DNA of 64,000 bases from Marasmius tenuissimus. Its lineage: Eukaryota > Basidiomycota > Agaricomycetes > Agaricales > Marasmiaceae. The notes under the pieces were generated by a model. The model saw only the letters and a program-made list of their open reading frames with translations, was not told where the DNA came from and ran no database searches. The stretch is from assembly GCA_029532415.1 (NCBI GenBank), contig JAQOTA010000015.1, positions 1,550,001 to 1,614,000 on the forward strand, in the 5' to 3' direction. Below are positions 22,450 to 33,934 of the stretch, piece after piece (the first letter of the stretch is position 1; each line of letters starts with the position of its first letter). The position numbers were made by a program, and so were the translations under genes.

Positions 22450-25449
22450 TCAGAAGTTGAATTCCTCTGACACCTCAACCAATCCGTCGGACAGTTTGGA
22501 CGCCACTGCCCACCTGGGAAGGAAGGACAGAACTTCCTCGTATGCTGGGATCTTCGACGAGGATTTATGTCCTGACAGCCCGACCATCCCGCTCTCAAAT
22601 TCAGCCCACTCGCACGCAACACGACCCGTCCTCTTCGCGGCTGATCCATCTTTCCAGATGACATCAAGCTCCTGTCGTTTACCCCAATCTCTCGACCAGA
22701 GCCTAACCTCGTTCAGGCCGGTGTCGGCGGGTATATCGATCCCACCCTGCATGTCCCAGGTATCTTCGTGATTCCCGGAACTGACACGATAACGCAAGAC
22801 GGGCTGGTCGAAATAGACTCGACAGTTTCGTGTGTTCCGTCCCAGAATAGATATCCGTGCTCCAGATTCCGATACGTTGCTAAAGATCTCGCTCCTTGCC
22901 CGGGCGTCGAACCAAGTATTGGACGTAGCCACCCAATCCCACTTTTCTTTCTGTATTTCTTCCTTCTTGATCTCGTCGCCGCCAGGAGTGGGAAGTAGGC
23001 CCTTTGCCCCGCTTGGCCACGAGCATTTGAGGAGCCCTCGTTTGCGTGAGTCAACATCGCCAGAGCACGTAGCATCGCGCGCAGACGGAAGTCGACGGGT
23101 AACCCATCGTTCCAAAAACTCTCCCACTCCGGTCAGAGTCGTCTCTGCCTCCAAGTGCGCAGGGCTAGTACTCGAGTGTGATGGTACGATCCGGAGTGTC
23201 TGCTGGAAGTAAACTTTTAAAGGGCTGTCGGTAGTAAAGGGAGGATATAATCCCCGTCCTTCCGTCCAAAGCTGGACGCCTCGATCTGTTGTAGTTCCGA
23301 GATTGAAAAGGCCACCGGCAAGCCACCCAGGAAGGGTTGTCAGAACAAACACGATCGAAAGTACTATGATAAGATAGCGATGGAGGCCACCCGAGAGAAA
23401 TCCTGTGGAAGCATTACTGCTTGAAACGACGAAAGGCCAGCTGAAAGACCCGGCGACTCCTGCCACTGCAGCAATTATTACATGTATGAAGATGGGACTA
23501 CTTCCATCCGCAATAGTGGGCGCGAGAGCCCCGACGAGAAGAAGAGAGGTTTGGGAAAGGAGGATGAGTGGGAAGGGAGTGGCAATTAGAAGGAGAGGGA
23601 TCCAAGTGTATGTCGTCTGGGGTTCGGCCACTTTAGAGGAGGGTTGTACGGGGGAGCGGGAACCAGAACGAGAGTCAGAAAGCAGAGGAGTACGTTCGGT
23701 TGCGTCCTCGTTTTCCTCGGAGGGTCTGTCCTCGCGTGTGCCTGAAAGCTCCTCGTCTTGGTCTTCGCCATCACTGTGCTCCACCTCAGGAGACACGATG
23801 ACTTTTTGTTTTCCCGCGAATAGCAGTCCACCCTTCCCAATGACAATGCCTACAACACAGCCAGCCCAGACAAGAGCATTCCACGCCGTGATAAGGTAAG
23901 TTCCAGAGACATGAAACTTGGTGATAGCCACAGTGGAGACTATCAGTAGGATGTAAGTGAGGAGATACGTGTGTAGAAGCAGTGGAAGTGGAGATGGGGG
24001 TAGTTGGCGATCAGCTGCAGCACTCTGCCCAGGAATGGGTATGTTCACCACCAAGTGAAAACAAGTAGAGAGAGGGTGAAGGATGAGGCCATTAAAGTAT
24101 ATGGGTAGGTGTGTATCATCTGTGGCACACGCGTTAGTCGGGTGTACTGTGAGCAGGAAGCGAAAACGTACGTATTTGTTCATCTGGACCCACCCTACGA
24201 CCCAACCCACTTGAGCACCGATGACGGCGGCAAGACCGACCCAATACTTCAAGCTAGTCCAAAGAGCACGGTGCACAGGTGTAGATTTCGAGACTCTGCC
24301 GTGGCCCTGTTCTTCCAGTCGTTTCCTACTCACGGTAACTTGTAGAGCAAGTAGGAGGAGGAGGGTGATTGGCCCGACTACCAGAGCGACAACGTTGAAA
24401 GTCCACATGGAATCTAGCGAAACCAGGAAGAGTGCTTTCCCGAAAAGATCGAACCAAACACCCTTCCGAGAGGTCGATGCTGTGGCTTCTGCATCGTTTT
24501 CGTTCACCAACGCGATACCGGTCCCCAAGGCTGCCTGCATCATGTTCCAAATCGCTCTCTCTCTTCCTTCCGTCCAAGCAAGAGCATCATACTTTGTATG
24601 ATATCGTGTCCTTCCGCGATAGAAAGCGAAGTCTATTCCCCTCATACCCTTCTCGATGTAAACCTGGTAATCCGTCCCCGAACGGATCATGCCACGCTCG
24701 AATGCGTCTGCAGAAAGCACATTGGCATGGTAGTCGTTCGCTCCCTTGCGGTAAGCACGCATGATGTCTTCACCAGTGACCCTAAATGGCAATACGGGAC
24801 CACCAGCTGCTGCACCCTCGAGATTCACGAATGAATTTACTTCGGATGCCCAAGGGTGCAAAAGAAAAGCACGGGCTCCATGTAGTCCGTCTTCTTCGCC
24901 ATTGTTGATATTGAATATGACTGTGCGATTGGGAGGGTGTTTTCGGAAGTAGGAAATGAGTTGGAGGGCGGTACATATACCGATTCCATCGTCAGTAACA
25001 CCTGGAGCGGTGGACACTGAGTCATAATGAGCTGAGAATAGGACTCCTGGTGTATTCTTTTCCAGAGTTCCGGGGATGCGAACGAGGATGTTGTTCCCTT
25101 CGAAATATGACGCAACCGCTGGGACTCCAATCACAGTCGAACCGACCCACTTCCCTGAACTCTTTGTGTCGACCTCAATCTCGATATCTGGATGTCGTTC
25201 AGCGATTGTTTGTCGTAGGTACTTGAGGACGTCGTCGTTCGCGTGGGAGTTGTATGGATGAGGTCGTGATGCAATATGTTGTAGGTCGAGGAGGGCTTCG
25301 GTGATATTAACATTGTTGATGGCAGTAACGGGAATAGCTGGGAGCTGGTCTGTTATATATACAGACAGCCAGACAGCCACGTATATCAAGAAAAGGACTG
25401 TCGAGACTGGGATGGGCTGGAATCCGAGGACGGACTGTAACCGCCCCAT
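22450..25449 (-). CDS. PFF1: Vacuolar membrane M28-family metalloprotease (Pff1)
   Basis: A single frame of 999 codons. The N-terminus has a membrane segment (VSTVLFLIYVAVWLSVYI), then an M28 peptidase domain with di-zinc ligands: His/Asp in FSAHYDSVSTAPGVTDDG, Glu pair in NNGEEDGLHGA, Glu in NLEGAAAGGP, and a late His in RYHTKYDAL. The rest has several membrane helices (LVVGPITLLLLLALQV, YLLTYILLIVSTVAI) and a lumenal C-terminal domain ending in a family-like block (PAYEEVLSFLPRWAVASKLS). This is the fungal vacuolar Pff1 architecture (substrates poorly known). Oddity: a strong intron signal inside the open frame (24120-24171, listed separately) would replace a poorly conserved patch and change frame, so the exact model near residues 425-470 is uncertain. 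Confidence 0.88.
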   Translation of the reverse strand: MGRLQSVLGFQPIPVSTVLFLIYVAVWLSVYITDQLPAIPVTAINNVNITEALLDLQHIASRPHPYNSHANDDVLKYLRQTIAERHPDIEIEVDTKSSGKWVGSTVIGVPAVASYFEGNNILVRIPGTLEKNTPGVLFSAHYDSVSTAPGVTDDGIGICTALQLISYFRKHPPNRTVIFNINNGEEDGLHGARAFLLHPWASEVNSFVNLEGAAAGGPVLPFRVTGEDIMRAYRKGANDYHANVLSADAFERGMIRSGTDYQVYIEKGMRGIDFAFYRGRTRYHTKYDALAWTEGRERAIWNMMQAALGTGIALVNENDAEATASTSRKGVWFDLFGKALFLVSLDSMWTFNVVALVVGPITLLLLLALQVTVSRKRLEEQGHGRVSKSTPVHRALWTSLKYWVGLAAVIGAQVGWVVGWVQMNKYVRFRFLLTVHPTNACATDDTHLPIYFNGLILHPLSTCFHLVVNIPIPGQSAAADRQLPPSPLPLLLHTYLLTYILLIVSTVAITKFHVSGTYLITAWNALVWAGCVVGIVIGKGGLLFAGKQKVIVSPEVEHSDGEDQDEELSGTREDRPSEENEDATERTPLLSDSRSGSRSPVQPSSKVAEPQTTYTWIPLLLIATPFPLILLSQTSLLLVGALAPTIADGSSPIFIHVIIAAVAGVAGSFSWPFVVSSSNASTGFLSGGLHRYLIIVLSIVFVLTTLPGWLAGGLFNLGTTTDRGVQLWTEGRGLYPPFTTDSPLKVYFQQTLRIVPSHSSTSPAHLEAETTLTGVGEFLERWVTRRLPSARDATCSGDVDSRKRGLLKCSWPSGAKGLLPTPGGDEIKKEEIQKEKWDWVATSNTWFDARARSEIFSNVSESGARISILGRNTRNCRVYFDQPVLRYRVSSGNHEDTWDMQGGIDIPADTGLNEVRLWSRDWGKRQELDVIWKDGSAAKRTGRVACEWAEFESGMVGLSGHKSSSKIPAYEEVLSFLPRWAVASKLSDGLVEVSEEFNF
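24120..24171 (-). other. Candidate intron inside the PFF1 open frame
   Basis: On the minus strand this 52-nt stretch starts GTACGT, has a branch-like GACTAAC about 12 nt before the end, and ends GCCACAG. Removal leads into MIHTYPYTLMASSFTLSLL, a membrane-like segment fitting the family better than the unspliced reading. The frame then needs a second intron of length 2 mod 3. A 38-nt candidate (GTTTTC to GGGCAG) exists but is short. Confidence 0.45.
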
Positions 25450-25653
25450 GACGGTCGCAAGACAGTTGCAGAATAGGCGCTCAGAGACGGCAGCTTATAG
25501 GGAGTTAGCAGCCGCTTGTTCGGATCTCATTGTGCAAGGCGACTGCATGAATGTAATTGCTGTAAAGTGCGTAGAATGTGCGTTGAAAACAAAACAAAAA
25601 GACATTAAGGAAATAGACGGAATGAAGGTTCCTAAACTGCATTAAGATAAGCT

Positions 25654-26868
25654 TTACTGTACATCCTCTGCTGAACTCCCGCCTGTGCCAGAACTCGCGT
25701 ACATGATCTCTGACTGAACTAATTCGGGTGCAGTGTATGCGCCCTCTGAACCTCTGCGGTAAACATCACCAACCCCGAGCGGGAACGTTTGTGACGGTAA
25801 TTGGAGGAGGTCCGCGGGAGTTTTGGTCAGGTAAACACGAAGGAGCGCGTCTTCAGCAGCCTAGAGTATAGAGGACAGTGTGAAAATAGTCCACGAGAAC
25901 AGAGAGAGACGTGCACGCACCCTATATTCGGCCATCTTCAATGAAGAACCGAAGCCCTCTCCCAGCTGTTCCTCTCCTGAGTATATCCCCACAACGAAAA
26001 CTGGAGCATTGGTGTATCGACCTGTCTCCTTGAGCAGTCTGGGGAGACGTTAGGATGTATAGAGGCGTGGGGTGTCGACATAAGCGCACCTAGATTTCGG
26101 ACGTTCTCTGCCAAACTTTTCCACCATTTCTAAAAGCGCTTTTTTGGGATCAAGAAATTTGATCATCCCCCGTATGTCTACGTCTCGGTTGAGGAAGTAA
26201 GAGTGGACAAATTGACGAGCGGAGGGGAGGGAGCGTTTTTGGTAGACCAAAGCAGTCAATGCTCTCGGTATTGAGGCTAACGCGTCGGAACGGAGGGCAC
26301 CCTCCTTCAAAAGAGTACCACGCTAAAAGTAACCAAGTTAAATCTATCCAAGATACTAGATAACGCAACTCACTGATCTATGCCACCTAAGAAGAGGCGT
26401 TGCACCCATTTCCTGCGCGACATTTGCACAAGTCAATGAGCCAACGTGTGCGCTGACTGCAGCCTTCAAAACTCGTGTTGGAAGATAGGGATAGGACGCT
26501 CGGACATATTCCGTCGCAAAAAGGCCCATTAACGAATTACCGATGGCTGCGAGCTGTGCATTTGTTGCTGGAGTCGACGCGCGAGGTTTATGTTGTTGGT
26601 AGAGTTGTAGGAAACTATGATGTGTGCAGGCTTGCTGTATGGTATCTGTCGAGTCGAGTACTGAGGAAAGACCTATTCTATGAGCGAAAGCAGAGAGAGC
26701 AGAGGGAGGAGGAGGTTGAAGAGCAGCCCATTCGTCCGGATTGAAGGTTGTTGCTTCAGTTCCCGGGACGAAGAGAGATTCTTTGGGAGGAAACTTTGGG
26801 AGATGAGAAGTTGAGACCGAGCTTATTCTCGTGGCCGTCGAGAGCAGCCGTCTTTGGACATGTCCCAT
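25654..26868 (-). CDS. MRPL3: Mitochondrial ribosomal protein mL44 (MRPL3), RNase III-like fold
   Basis: Four exons (26868-26374, 26322-26090, 26038-25921, 25860-25654) give 350 residues. The N-terminus MGHVQRRLLSTATRIS looks like a mitochondrial presequence. The body has an RNase III-like domain (IGNSLMGLFATEYVRASYP, PRALTALVYQ) lacking the acidic catalytic signature. It is followed by a double-stranded RNA-binding-like segment (APVFVVGIYSGEEQLGEG, SSLKMAEYRAAEDALLR). That combination is mL44 of the mitochondrial large ribosomal subunit. An in-frame open stretch continues upstream of the chosen ATG, but the presequence-like start favours 26868. Confidence 0.88.
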
Positions 26869-27115
26869 TTGCGCTCCTCGTTGTGGACGTCGAGCTTGAC
26901 TTTTTTTTGGCAAGAGCCAACCCCGGCACGGCACGAGCCGCTCACGGTCACTTGTACCACGTGACCTCAATGACGGCGGTGAAATTCCATCCTGAATCCT
27001 GTGCGTCGAGGTCCCATAGGCTGTTGGGCGCAAGGCAAACTGAACACACCCCCTACTCCTTCTTTCTTCTCTACTATCACGATCCGGGTCATCAAAATTC
27101 ACAAATCTCAACAAA
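26869..27115. promoter_or_regulatory. Shared divergent promoter, mL44 / F-BAR-RhoGAP gene
   Basis: 247 bp between start codons. It includes CACGTGAC (26957-26965), an E-box/CRE-like palindrome, and a C/T-rich tract just before the plus-strand ATG. Confidence 0.45.
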
Positions 27116-30100
27116 ATGGCGGTCTTGTCGCTGCCATTGAGTTTCAACAACTCATTTTGGTCTCAGGACTATCGAAGGGGCCTCGAAGTGTTATATCACA
27201 AACTGGAACAGGTACGCTTCACATACGTGTTAAGCTGAGATGGAGTACTCAAACTGCTCGTAGGGAGTCGCTGAAAACGATCAGGTTGTTGCATTCATCA
27301 GGGTTCGTCAAATGCTCGTTGCTCGATTACCGCTGACAGCATACTGACTTAAGCTTCCCCACTACCAGGCGCGCGCTGCAGCCGAGGGTCAGCTGGCTAA
27401 TGCCTTATCGAATGCGCCCGCTGGAAGACCAGGTACTTTGCACGACGAACCCAGGCATAACACTGAACTCACGGTCCACAACTAGGGGTCGGTTTTCGGG
27501 CTGATGACGGTGCTTCGCTCTTGATGGCATTCCAGGGCCTACAAGCAGAGTCCGTATCTCAAGCTCAGATCCACAGAGCTATAGAGAAGGAATTGGAGAC
27601 TCTTGTTGCAGCACCGTTTGAAGAGTGGGCTGTAGGATACAAGGTATGGCATATTACAGTCTATCTAGAATTCTTGGAACGTCCTCAACCTGCCTTCAGG
27701 ATCGCCTTCAACAGAGCAAGAATGTGGTTTTGAACGAATGGCTGAAGGGCTACGAAACAGCACAGTCTGATGTCGCTAAACTAAAGCAGTACTACTTGGC
27801 AAAAACTAGGAAGGCCGATGAGGCGGAAGACGAGTGAGTATCCTTCGAAAATTCGAAACCAGACTCGGGTTCTGAACTCCGTTACCAGTGCCAGGTTTGC
27901 TCCCAATAGCAACGGGGCGGCAGACAACTACACAACATCTCCACGTTTGCGCCCAATTGATGCTCGTTCCTCGGCGCCTCAACGGACCGCAAGTGTATCA
28001 GAGCGCATTGCTCAACGTCTGAAAGAGATTCAGAAGAGAAGTGTTGGCGCCCTGTCTGGGGATCCGGCGATCTCGGGCGCGACTCCGGAGTCCACTGTTT
28101 TCAGTGCAGAACCCGAATCCGAAACTGAATCTCCCAAGGTCGACAAAGGGAAGGGCAAGGCTGTCGAAGACGTGGCTCCACCAATGCTCAGCTCACCGAC
28201 GCCGATGTCCCCGCTATTGCCACCGAAGGTCGATATACCGCCTCCACCTTCTTCCACAGGCGAAATGGTCCTCGCTGGCGTTCCCATGCCCTTCTCCGCT
28301 GTATCCCAACTTCTCACTCGTGCGGCCAATGAGATTAATTTGCGGCCCGTGAGATTCCCTCTTCTGGGGGAATACCAGGACTGTTTTAGTGGTGAAGAGT
28401 TTGTTATGTGGTTGAAGGAGAATGTACCGGCCTTCGAAGGGAGTTTGGATCAGGCTGAAGATGCCGCCCAGACGCTTACTGAGCATGCAAACCTTCTGCG
28501 ACGCGTTGGAGAATTCGGAAACGCCTTTGAAGGTGCCGACGATGCTTTTTACCAGTTCAGACCCAAGGTAGGCGTTCCTTGGTGACAGTAGATCCACGCT
28601 GGAACTCACAATACTGATTTAGGCCTTCAACGTCGATGGCAAATCTCCTGAGACCATGGCATCCCCCATCAAGAACATCCAAACGGGTGAGATCCTCAAG
28701 CGCACCAATAACTTTGTCAACCTTGTCAGCAAAGCTATCACCGTCAATAACACCAATGAACCAACCTTCGTGCGGGCTCGACACGAGGCAGAGGAGGCGG
28801 ATAAGACTTACAGAGTCGCAGTTCGCCAGCTGGACAGACGTAGGCTCCATCTTGAGGAACGATTTGAGGATAGCTTCAAAACCTTGCAGAGGTGGGAAAC
28901 GGAACGTCTCCGTGCTATTAAGACTGGTGCATTCTTTTCCGTTGGTGAGATCTTGAGGCGTTCAGCTAACTCCCTTTAAGTCCTTTTGCAGTTCCAAGGG
29001 ACATTGGCCAATCTTCCCAAGTCGCTCGAGTCGTCATTTGAGCGCCAGTCGACGTTGATTGCAGCATACCAACCCGAAAATGATCTGACTGCCTTGATCG
29101 AGCGGTACCGCACTGGACCATTCAGACCTGATCCTCAGGTATACGAATCAGTGTTCCACGATGAATGTGATACTGTGTTTGGAATCGACCTGAGGAAGTG
29201 GGGCGAGGGTGGCGTCGGGCTTTTGTCCATCCCCAGTCCAGAGAAGAAGGAAGCCGTTCCTGAGGTTCTGTCCGCCCTTCTTAGAGCTTTGACTGCCGGC
29301 TACGAGAAGCTTCCTACCGATGCGGGTGAGTGCATGTTCACCGTATCTGTCTGCATATCTGTCTAAAGCTTGATTACAGAGAAACGAAAGTCCTGGATAT
29401 ATGAAGTCCCCTTGGTGAACGTGCATCACATGCGTGAAGCCTTGAACGGCGTTCCGCCTGAATCGCCCATCTCATCGGAGTTATTTGCGCCCTACGATAT
29501 CCCTGTAATGGCTGCCGCGGTCAAACTCTGGCTCTTGGAGCTTGATCCTCCTGTAACGCTATATGAGGGCTGGGATGACTTCCGCAAGTTGTACCCAGCG
29601 ATGGGCGCTACGATCATCATCAAGCCGGATGGAGAGGATGCCCTAGAGACGAAGTTAAGGGAAGTGGGCGCGGCCTTGCAGAAGCTTCCTCGAATTCATC
29701 TGTATGTCTTGGATGCTGTTGTGGGCCACCTAAGAAAGTGAGTTCTTTTCGTCTGCTGTCAACCATAGTAGATTCATCATTTCCACCTGACAGACTTATC
29801 GACACAACAACAGTCGAGGAACCAGATGAAGTGTTTATTACCAAGCTTGCGCTCGGACTTGGTCGCAGTACGTTCGCCCTCTTCTTTCCACGAGTTCAGA
29901 AATTGACTCGTACCCAACAATAGCAATTGTTCGCCCCAAGGTCGAAACCGAGCTCTCCATTCAGGACCGCCATCCAACTCGTGCGTGTTTCAGTTTTGTG
30001 CGAGTCCTGGATACTGATACCTCGTTTCAGTGCTCTTCATTGACCTGTTGCAGTACTATGACAAGTTGCTGCCTCCCACCATAACGCGTAAAAAGCGAGA

Positions 30101-30998
30101 GTCGGAACGCAAAGTCCCTATACGTAAACGCACTGCCCCCATTGACATGCGTATGAGCCGGAGCAGACTTTCAGGATCCGTGAGTAGTGGGGACGCAAAG
30201 CAACTACTCGCCGCCCAGCAGGCAGCTCAACAAGGTCTCAAGAGCCCAGAGAAACAGGAGCCCCCTCCAGTCCCCCCCATCCCTTCTCACATTCACCAAC
30301 CAAGCCCCCGGCCTCCTCCCCAACCCGCTACGAAGCTAGAGGAGGGTGCACTGCCACCTCCACCACCTCCGCCAATCTTTGCAGAGCCTGAGTCTGTCGA
30401 AGAGGTTGAAGTCAATGCCACTCCCCCGCCCCCACCACCCCCTGCCACCAATTCTAATGCTCCCGCACGACCGGCCTTCAAGACACCTCCACCTGAAGAC
30501 GACGATCTGCCGCCCCGTCCTGCGTTCAGAGAGCCTCCACCTGAATCGGAGGACGATGATGCTCCTCCTCGGCCTAACTTCGCAGAACCCGCGGCGGAAG
30601 ACTCTGATGCCCCGAGCCCAGCAGTTTCCCCACCTACTACTGCTGTTATACCTCCTACGCCTGATGCCCGTTCACTCAAGCGTGCGAGCAGTCCCCGATC
30701 TGGTAGCCCTGCTCCTTCGAGTCCAGATGACAACAAGCCTGCAGCGCGGTCCACCGGTGGTGTTCGTGGGCCGAGAATTACGAGAGGACCGAGGGCACCC
30801 GGTGGAAATGTTTCGAGTATGGTTTCGAACCTGAACCGTAACAGTGGCTCGTCCGCGTCGCCCTCCTCGCCTACCCCAAGTTATAAGAGACTCTCTGGAA
30901 GTCCCAGCAGGCGTCCCTCTAGTGTTTTGGGAAGGTCGTCTGCCTTCTCGAGGAGAACGATGGCCAGCGATGCTGAAGACGAGGTAGTTGACAAGTAG
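27116..30998 (+). CDS. F-BAR / DEP / RhoGAP-domain protein (Rgd2-like) with Pro-rich tail
   Basis: Twelve exons (27116-27211, 27264-27302, 27369-27432, 27486-27643, 27700-27833, 27889-28567, 28623-28926, 28981-29325, 29380-29737, 29794-29867, 29924-29980, 30031-30998) give 1,091 residues. The F-BAR first half (SFNNSFWSQDYRRGLEVLY) lies at 1-165, then a Ser/Pro linker. A DEP domain follows near 308-390 (FPLLGEYQDCFSGEEFVMWL), the second F-BAR half (RARHEAEEADKTYRVAVRQL) after it, and RhoGAP at about 560-760. A disordered tail has PPPPPP runs and DDD/PPRP repeats. This domain order is that of yeast Rgd2, a regulator of Rho/Cdc42 at membranes. At the arginine-finger position (usually YRVSG) the sequence is IYEVPL, Glu at about 615. 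The later Asn position also looks lost (FITKLALGLGRTIVRP). GAP activity is therefore doubtful. Confidence 0.9.
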
Positions 30999-31337
30999 TC
31001 GCTCTTCGAACGTTTTTCTTTTCTTTTATGGCGGATTCTTTCTTCGAGTTCTGTTACTGTAATACCCGAGGACTGGACTTATCTTGAAGCTAAATAACGA
31101 GGGTCACGCTGTGCTGTGGTACTTACGATGAATTTCTTCATGGTCATGCTTCTGTGTTCACGCCTTCATGTTCCAACTTTTGATTTAAATACTTTCTTCG
31201 TACTCGCCGCTTTGCTTTATGTCGGTACGCTTAGCCTTTAGGGCCCAATTCTGAATCAGTTTGCAAAACTTCGCAGACCATCTTCGCACAAATGCACGCC
31301 GTCGATGATTTCACGTTATCATACAGCATGGACTATG
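30999..31337. other. Convergent intergenic region
   Basis: 339 bp of T-rich, AT-richer sequence (for example CGTTTTTCTTTTCTTTTATG near 31011) holding 3' UTRs of the genes on both sides. No gene seen. Confidence 0.4.
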
Positions 31338-33656
31338 TCAAAGCCTTGCATTCTTCGGCATCCTCTTCATTGCTTGTCTTACACCAAGATCACCGAGGAC
31401 GTCTTCCGCCCCTGCTAAAACTGCAATAGTGTCAGCAGTGTAACACGACTTCAGAGTATAACCGAACTTACTGGCATCGAATCCTGACGTTCGATGATAC
31501 TGGATGAAACAGTGTGAGCTGGACTTGTATTATCAACGTATGGAACTCTCTCTACTCACATTCTCAATCAACTTGCCCATCCCGGTTGTTGTTAGACCCC
31601 GACCACCAAAGACCTGAGTTGCATCTGAACCAAGATTGTGATTAGGTTTATCTGTCTGTCGAATCCTTGCCCAATAACTCACCCTCGGCAGTCTCCCGGC
31701 CGCTCTTCGAGACAAACTGCTTGAGCAATCCGATCTGCCCTGCAAGTCTGCTCGACATCTCATCGTACGACATCTAGAAGGTGCACCATGAGCGCGCCAC
31801 AAAAAACAAAGTGGAAGAGTTTTCGGCCGTACGTTGTTCATCTGGTGTGTTATAGACTCGAGCCAATTCTGGCAAGCTTCGATCCTTTGGATCATCGCAG
31901 CGAGCTTCGCTCTGATAACTGGTTGCGCCGTTAACGGTTTTCCGAACACAATTCGCTGTGAAGCCCATCTAGGAAGGGTGTGATTAGTCAACGGTGGAAG
32001 AGATGGACGAGTGTTAGACGCACTTCAAACACTCCTCAACGACAACTCGTTGGGAACCAACACTGGAACCCGTCACCATCCATCTCTCGTGATTGAAGTT
32101 GCTGAGGATTACCGAGAGGCCTTTCCCAACGGGCCCCAGGGTGTTAGCGACTGGTACTCGTACCTACGAATTACACTCGTGGGCTGAAGGTGTTGCACAA
32201 AGAGCACGTAACGACTTACCTTGTCAAACGTGACGTAGGCAGTCCCGGCAGTCGGGGAGTACGCCGTTTTTATGGGCTTAGTTGATACACCTTCACCTCG
32301 TGGAATCAAGAGGACGGTAAGTCCTTTCTGTGTAAGGTCTGGTCAGGTCAAAGAGATGAGAGGGCGTGCATCGAGAACGAACCTCAGTTTTGCAACCAGT
32401 TGTGAAATAATCAGCAAACATTCCGTTCGTTATCCACCTGTATAGAAGTAGGTGAATTGTACGTCGATTGGATTCAATGGGCACATACTTTTTTGTGCCG
32501 GTTACGACCCAATAGTCCCCATCACGAACAGCAGTTGTCTGAAGTCCGCTAACGTCACTACCTGCAAACGCTTCGGTGATTGCGAGTGCCAAGTATTTCT
32601 TGCCAGAAAGAACCTATCAAATTCGTTATTACCAATGATCTTAGAACGCGTCCAGGTCATAAGTACCTCTGGAACAACCTTCGCTTGTAGCTCAGGAGAT
32701 CCGTAGTTCCATATCGGAGGCAGTCCAATCACAGCTCCGTTGAGAAGCCCGTCTGTGAATCCACGGGTTCCAAATCGAGACATTTCAACATTCAGGATGA
32801 GCTGCACAATAATCGTTCAGTCTGTTAGTCATATCGAGAAGGGAGAGACGCACTTCGTGGAAGTAATCAAACTCTTCCGGCTTGACAATGCCACCCATTA
32901 ATGTCCTTCCCTTGAGATGCTTTCCTGGCCCCAGTCTCATTGCAATAAGATTCACGTCCCTAGCAGATATTTAGCGGTCGATTAGGAGGAATACAGAACA
33001 ACACGACTCACGCGAGCTTACCCACGAGCTCCTGACTGATTCTCTTTCCATTTTCCTCGCATCTCAATGCCTCGGGCTTAACCACCTCTTCAAAGAACTT
33101 TCGAACTTCCTTTTGAAACCTTCGGTGACCCTCGGTGTAGTACGGTGTGTAATAACCGTCGACAAGCCAAGTCGCCTCTCCGTAAGGAACCTTGCTGATA
33201 GTTCCCGGTATCGGAGCGGGGATGGATTCTTCTTGACCACGTATAGTACCTATCTGTAACCGGGCGTATTGAGGTCGCAGAAGAACTTCATGTCGGTGCA
33301 GTCCAAAGAATGTATCGGTCGCATCGTTTCCCGCTGTGGAACAAAAACCAATAATGAGTAAAACTCCTGCTTCGTAACGAACAGAAGAATGCTCACCGAC
33401 ACCCTCAGCAAACAGAACGTTGGATCCACCAGGGTGCAGGTCTGCGAAGCGTGAAATATCGAAGACCTTAGAGTCGATAATTATCCACTGGCATTCACAA
33501 ATGTCAGAAAGGCCGTTCTCCATGTTGCCCACGACTACTCACAAGGTCTCCTTCCTTGTTATGCTGTTGCACTCTTCAGTTCTAGCCTAGAGCAACCAAA
33601 GCAAGATCGAAACTGACCTGAGCGACCTCTTCGACGGTAAATTCTCTCTTCGACAT
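31338..33656 (-). CDS. Cytochrome b5-acyl-CoA dehydrogenase fusion
   Basis: Fifteen exons (33656-33618, 33563-33543, 33487-33397, 33333-33012, 32959-32854, 32801-32667, 32613-32489, 32437-32383, 32327-32220, 32163-32024, 31968-31833, 31773-31683, 31624-31560, 31499-31472, 31420-31338) give 514 residues. Residues 1-85 form a cytochrome b5 domain with heme His in DLHPGGSNVLF and in LHRHEVLL. The rest is an acyl-CoA dehydrogenase: ALAITEAFAGSDVSGLQTTA, WITNGMFADYFTT, FNHERWMVTGSSVGSQRVVV, and ATQVFGGRGLTTTGMG near the end. The fusion is known in fungi; it presumably passes electrons from FAD to heme rather than to ETF, which is inference. Substrate unknown. Confidence 0.9.
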
Positions 33657-33934
33657 GTTGTCTGCTGTAATGAATCGGAATTGTTAGGAAGGGACTGGTA
33701 AAACTTAAAGAGGCTAATATTGAGCCGGCGGATTTGCGAAATTGCGGGGAATCGGGATCCAGATCGTGCGAATTCCGGCAACCAAAATAGCGTCACTTTC
33801 ATGTGTTTCTCACTAGCCAGTAAGATGGATTTCATTTCACAACCACCCACAGTTTTACAACTAAGGCATAGGATTCTATAGTACAGTACACTAGTAATGG
33901 ATCATGATGGTAATAACGCACAACTACGCCCGTT

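Noticed and set aside
30293..30754. 153-codon minus-strand frame rich in Gly/Ser
   Set aside because: It is the antisense of the Pro-rich tail of the RhoGAP gene; composition follows from that.
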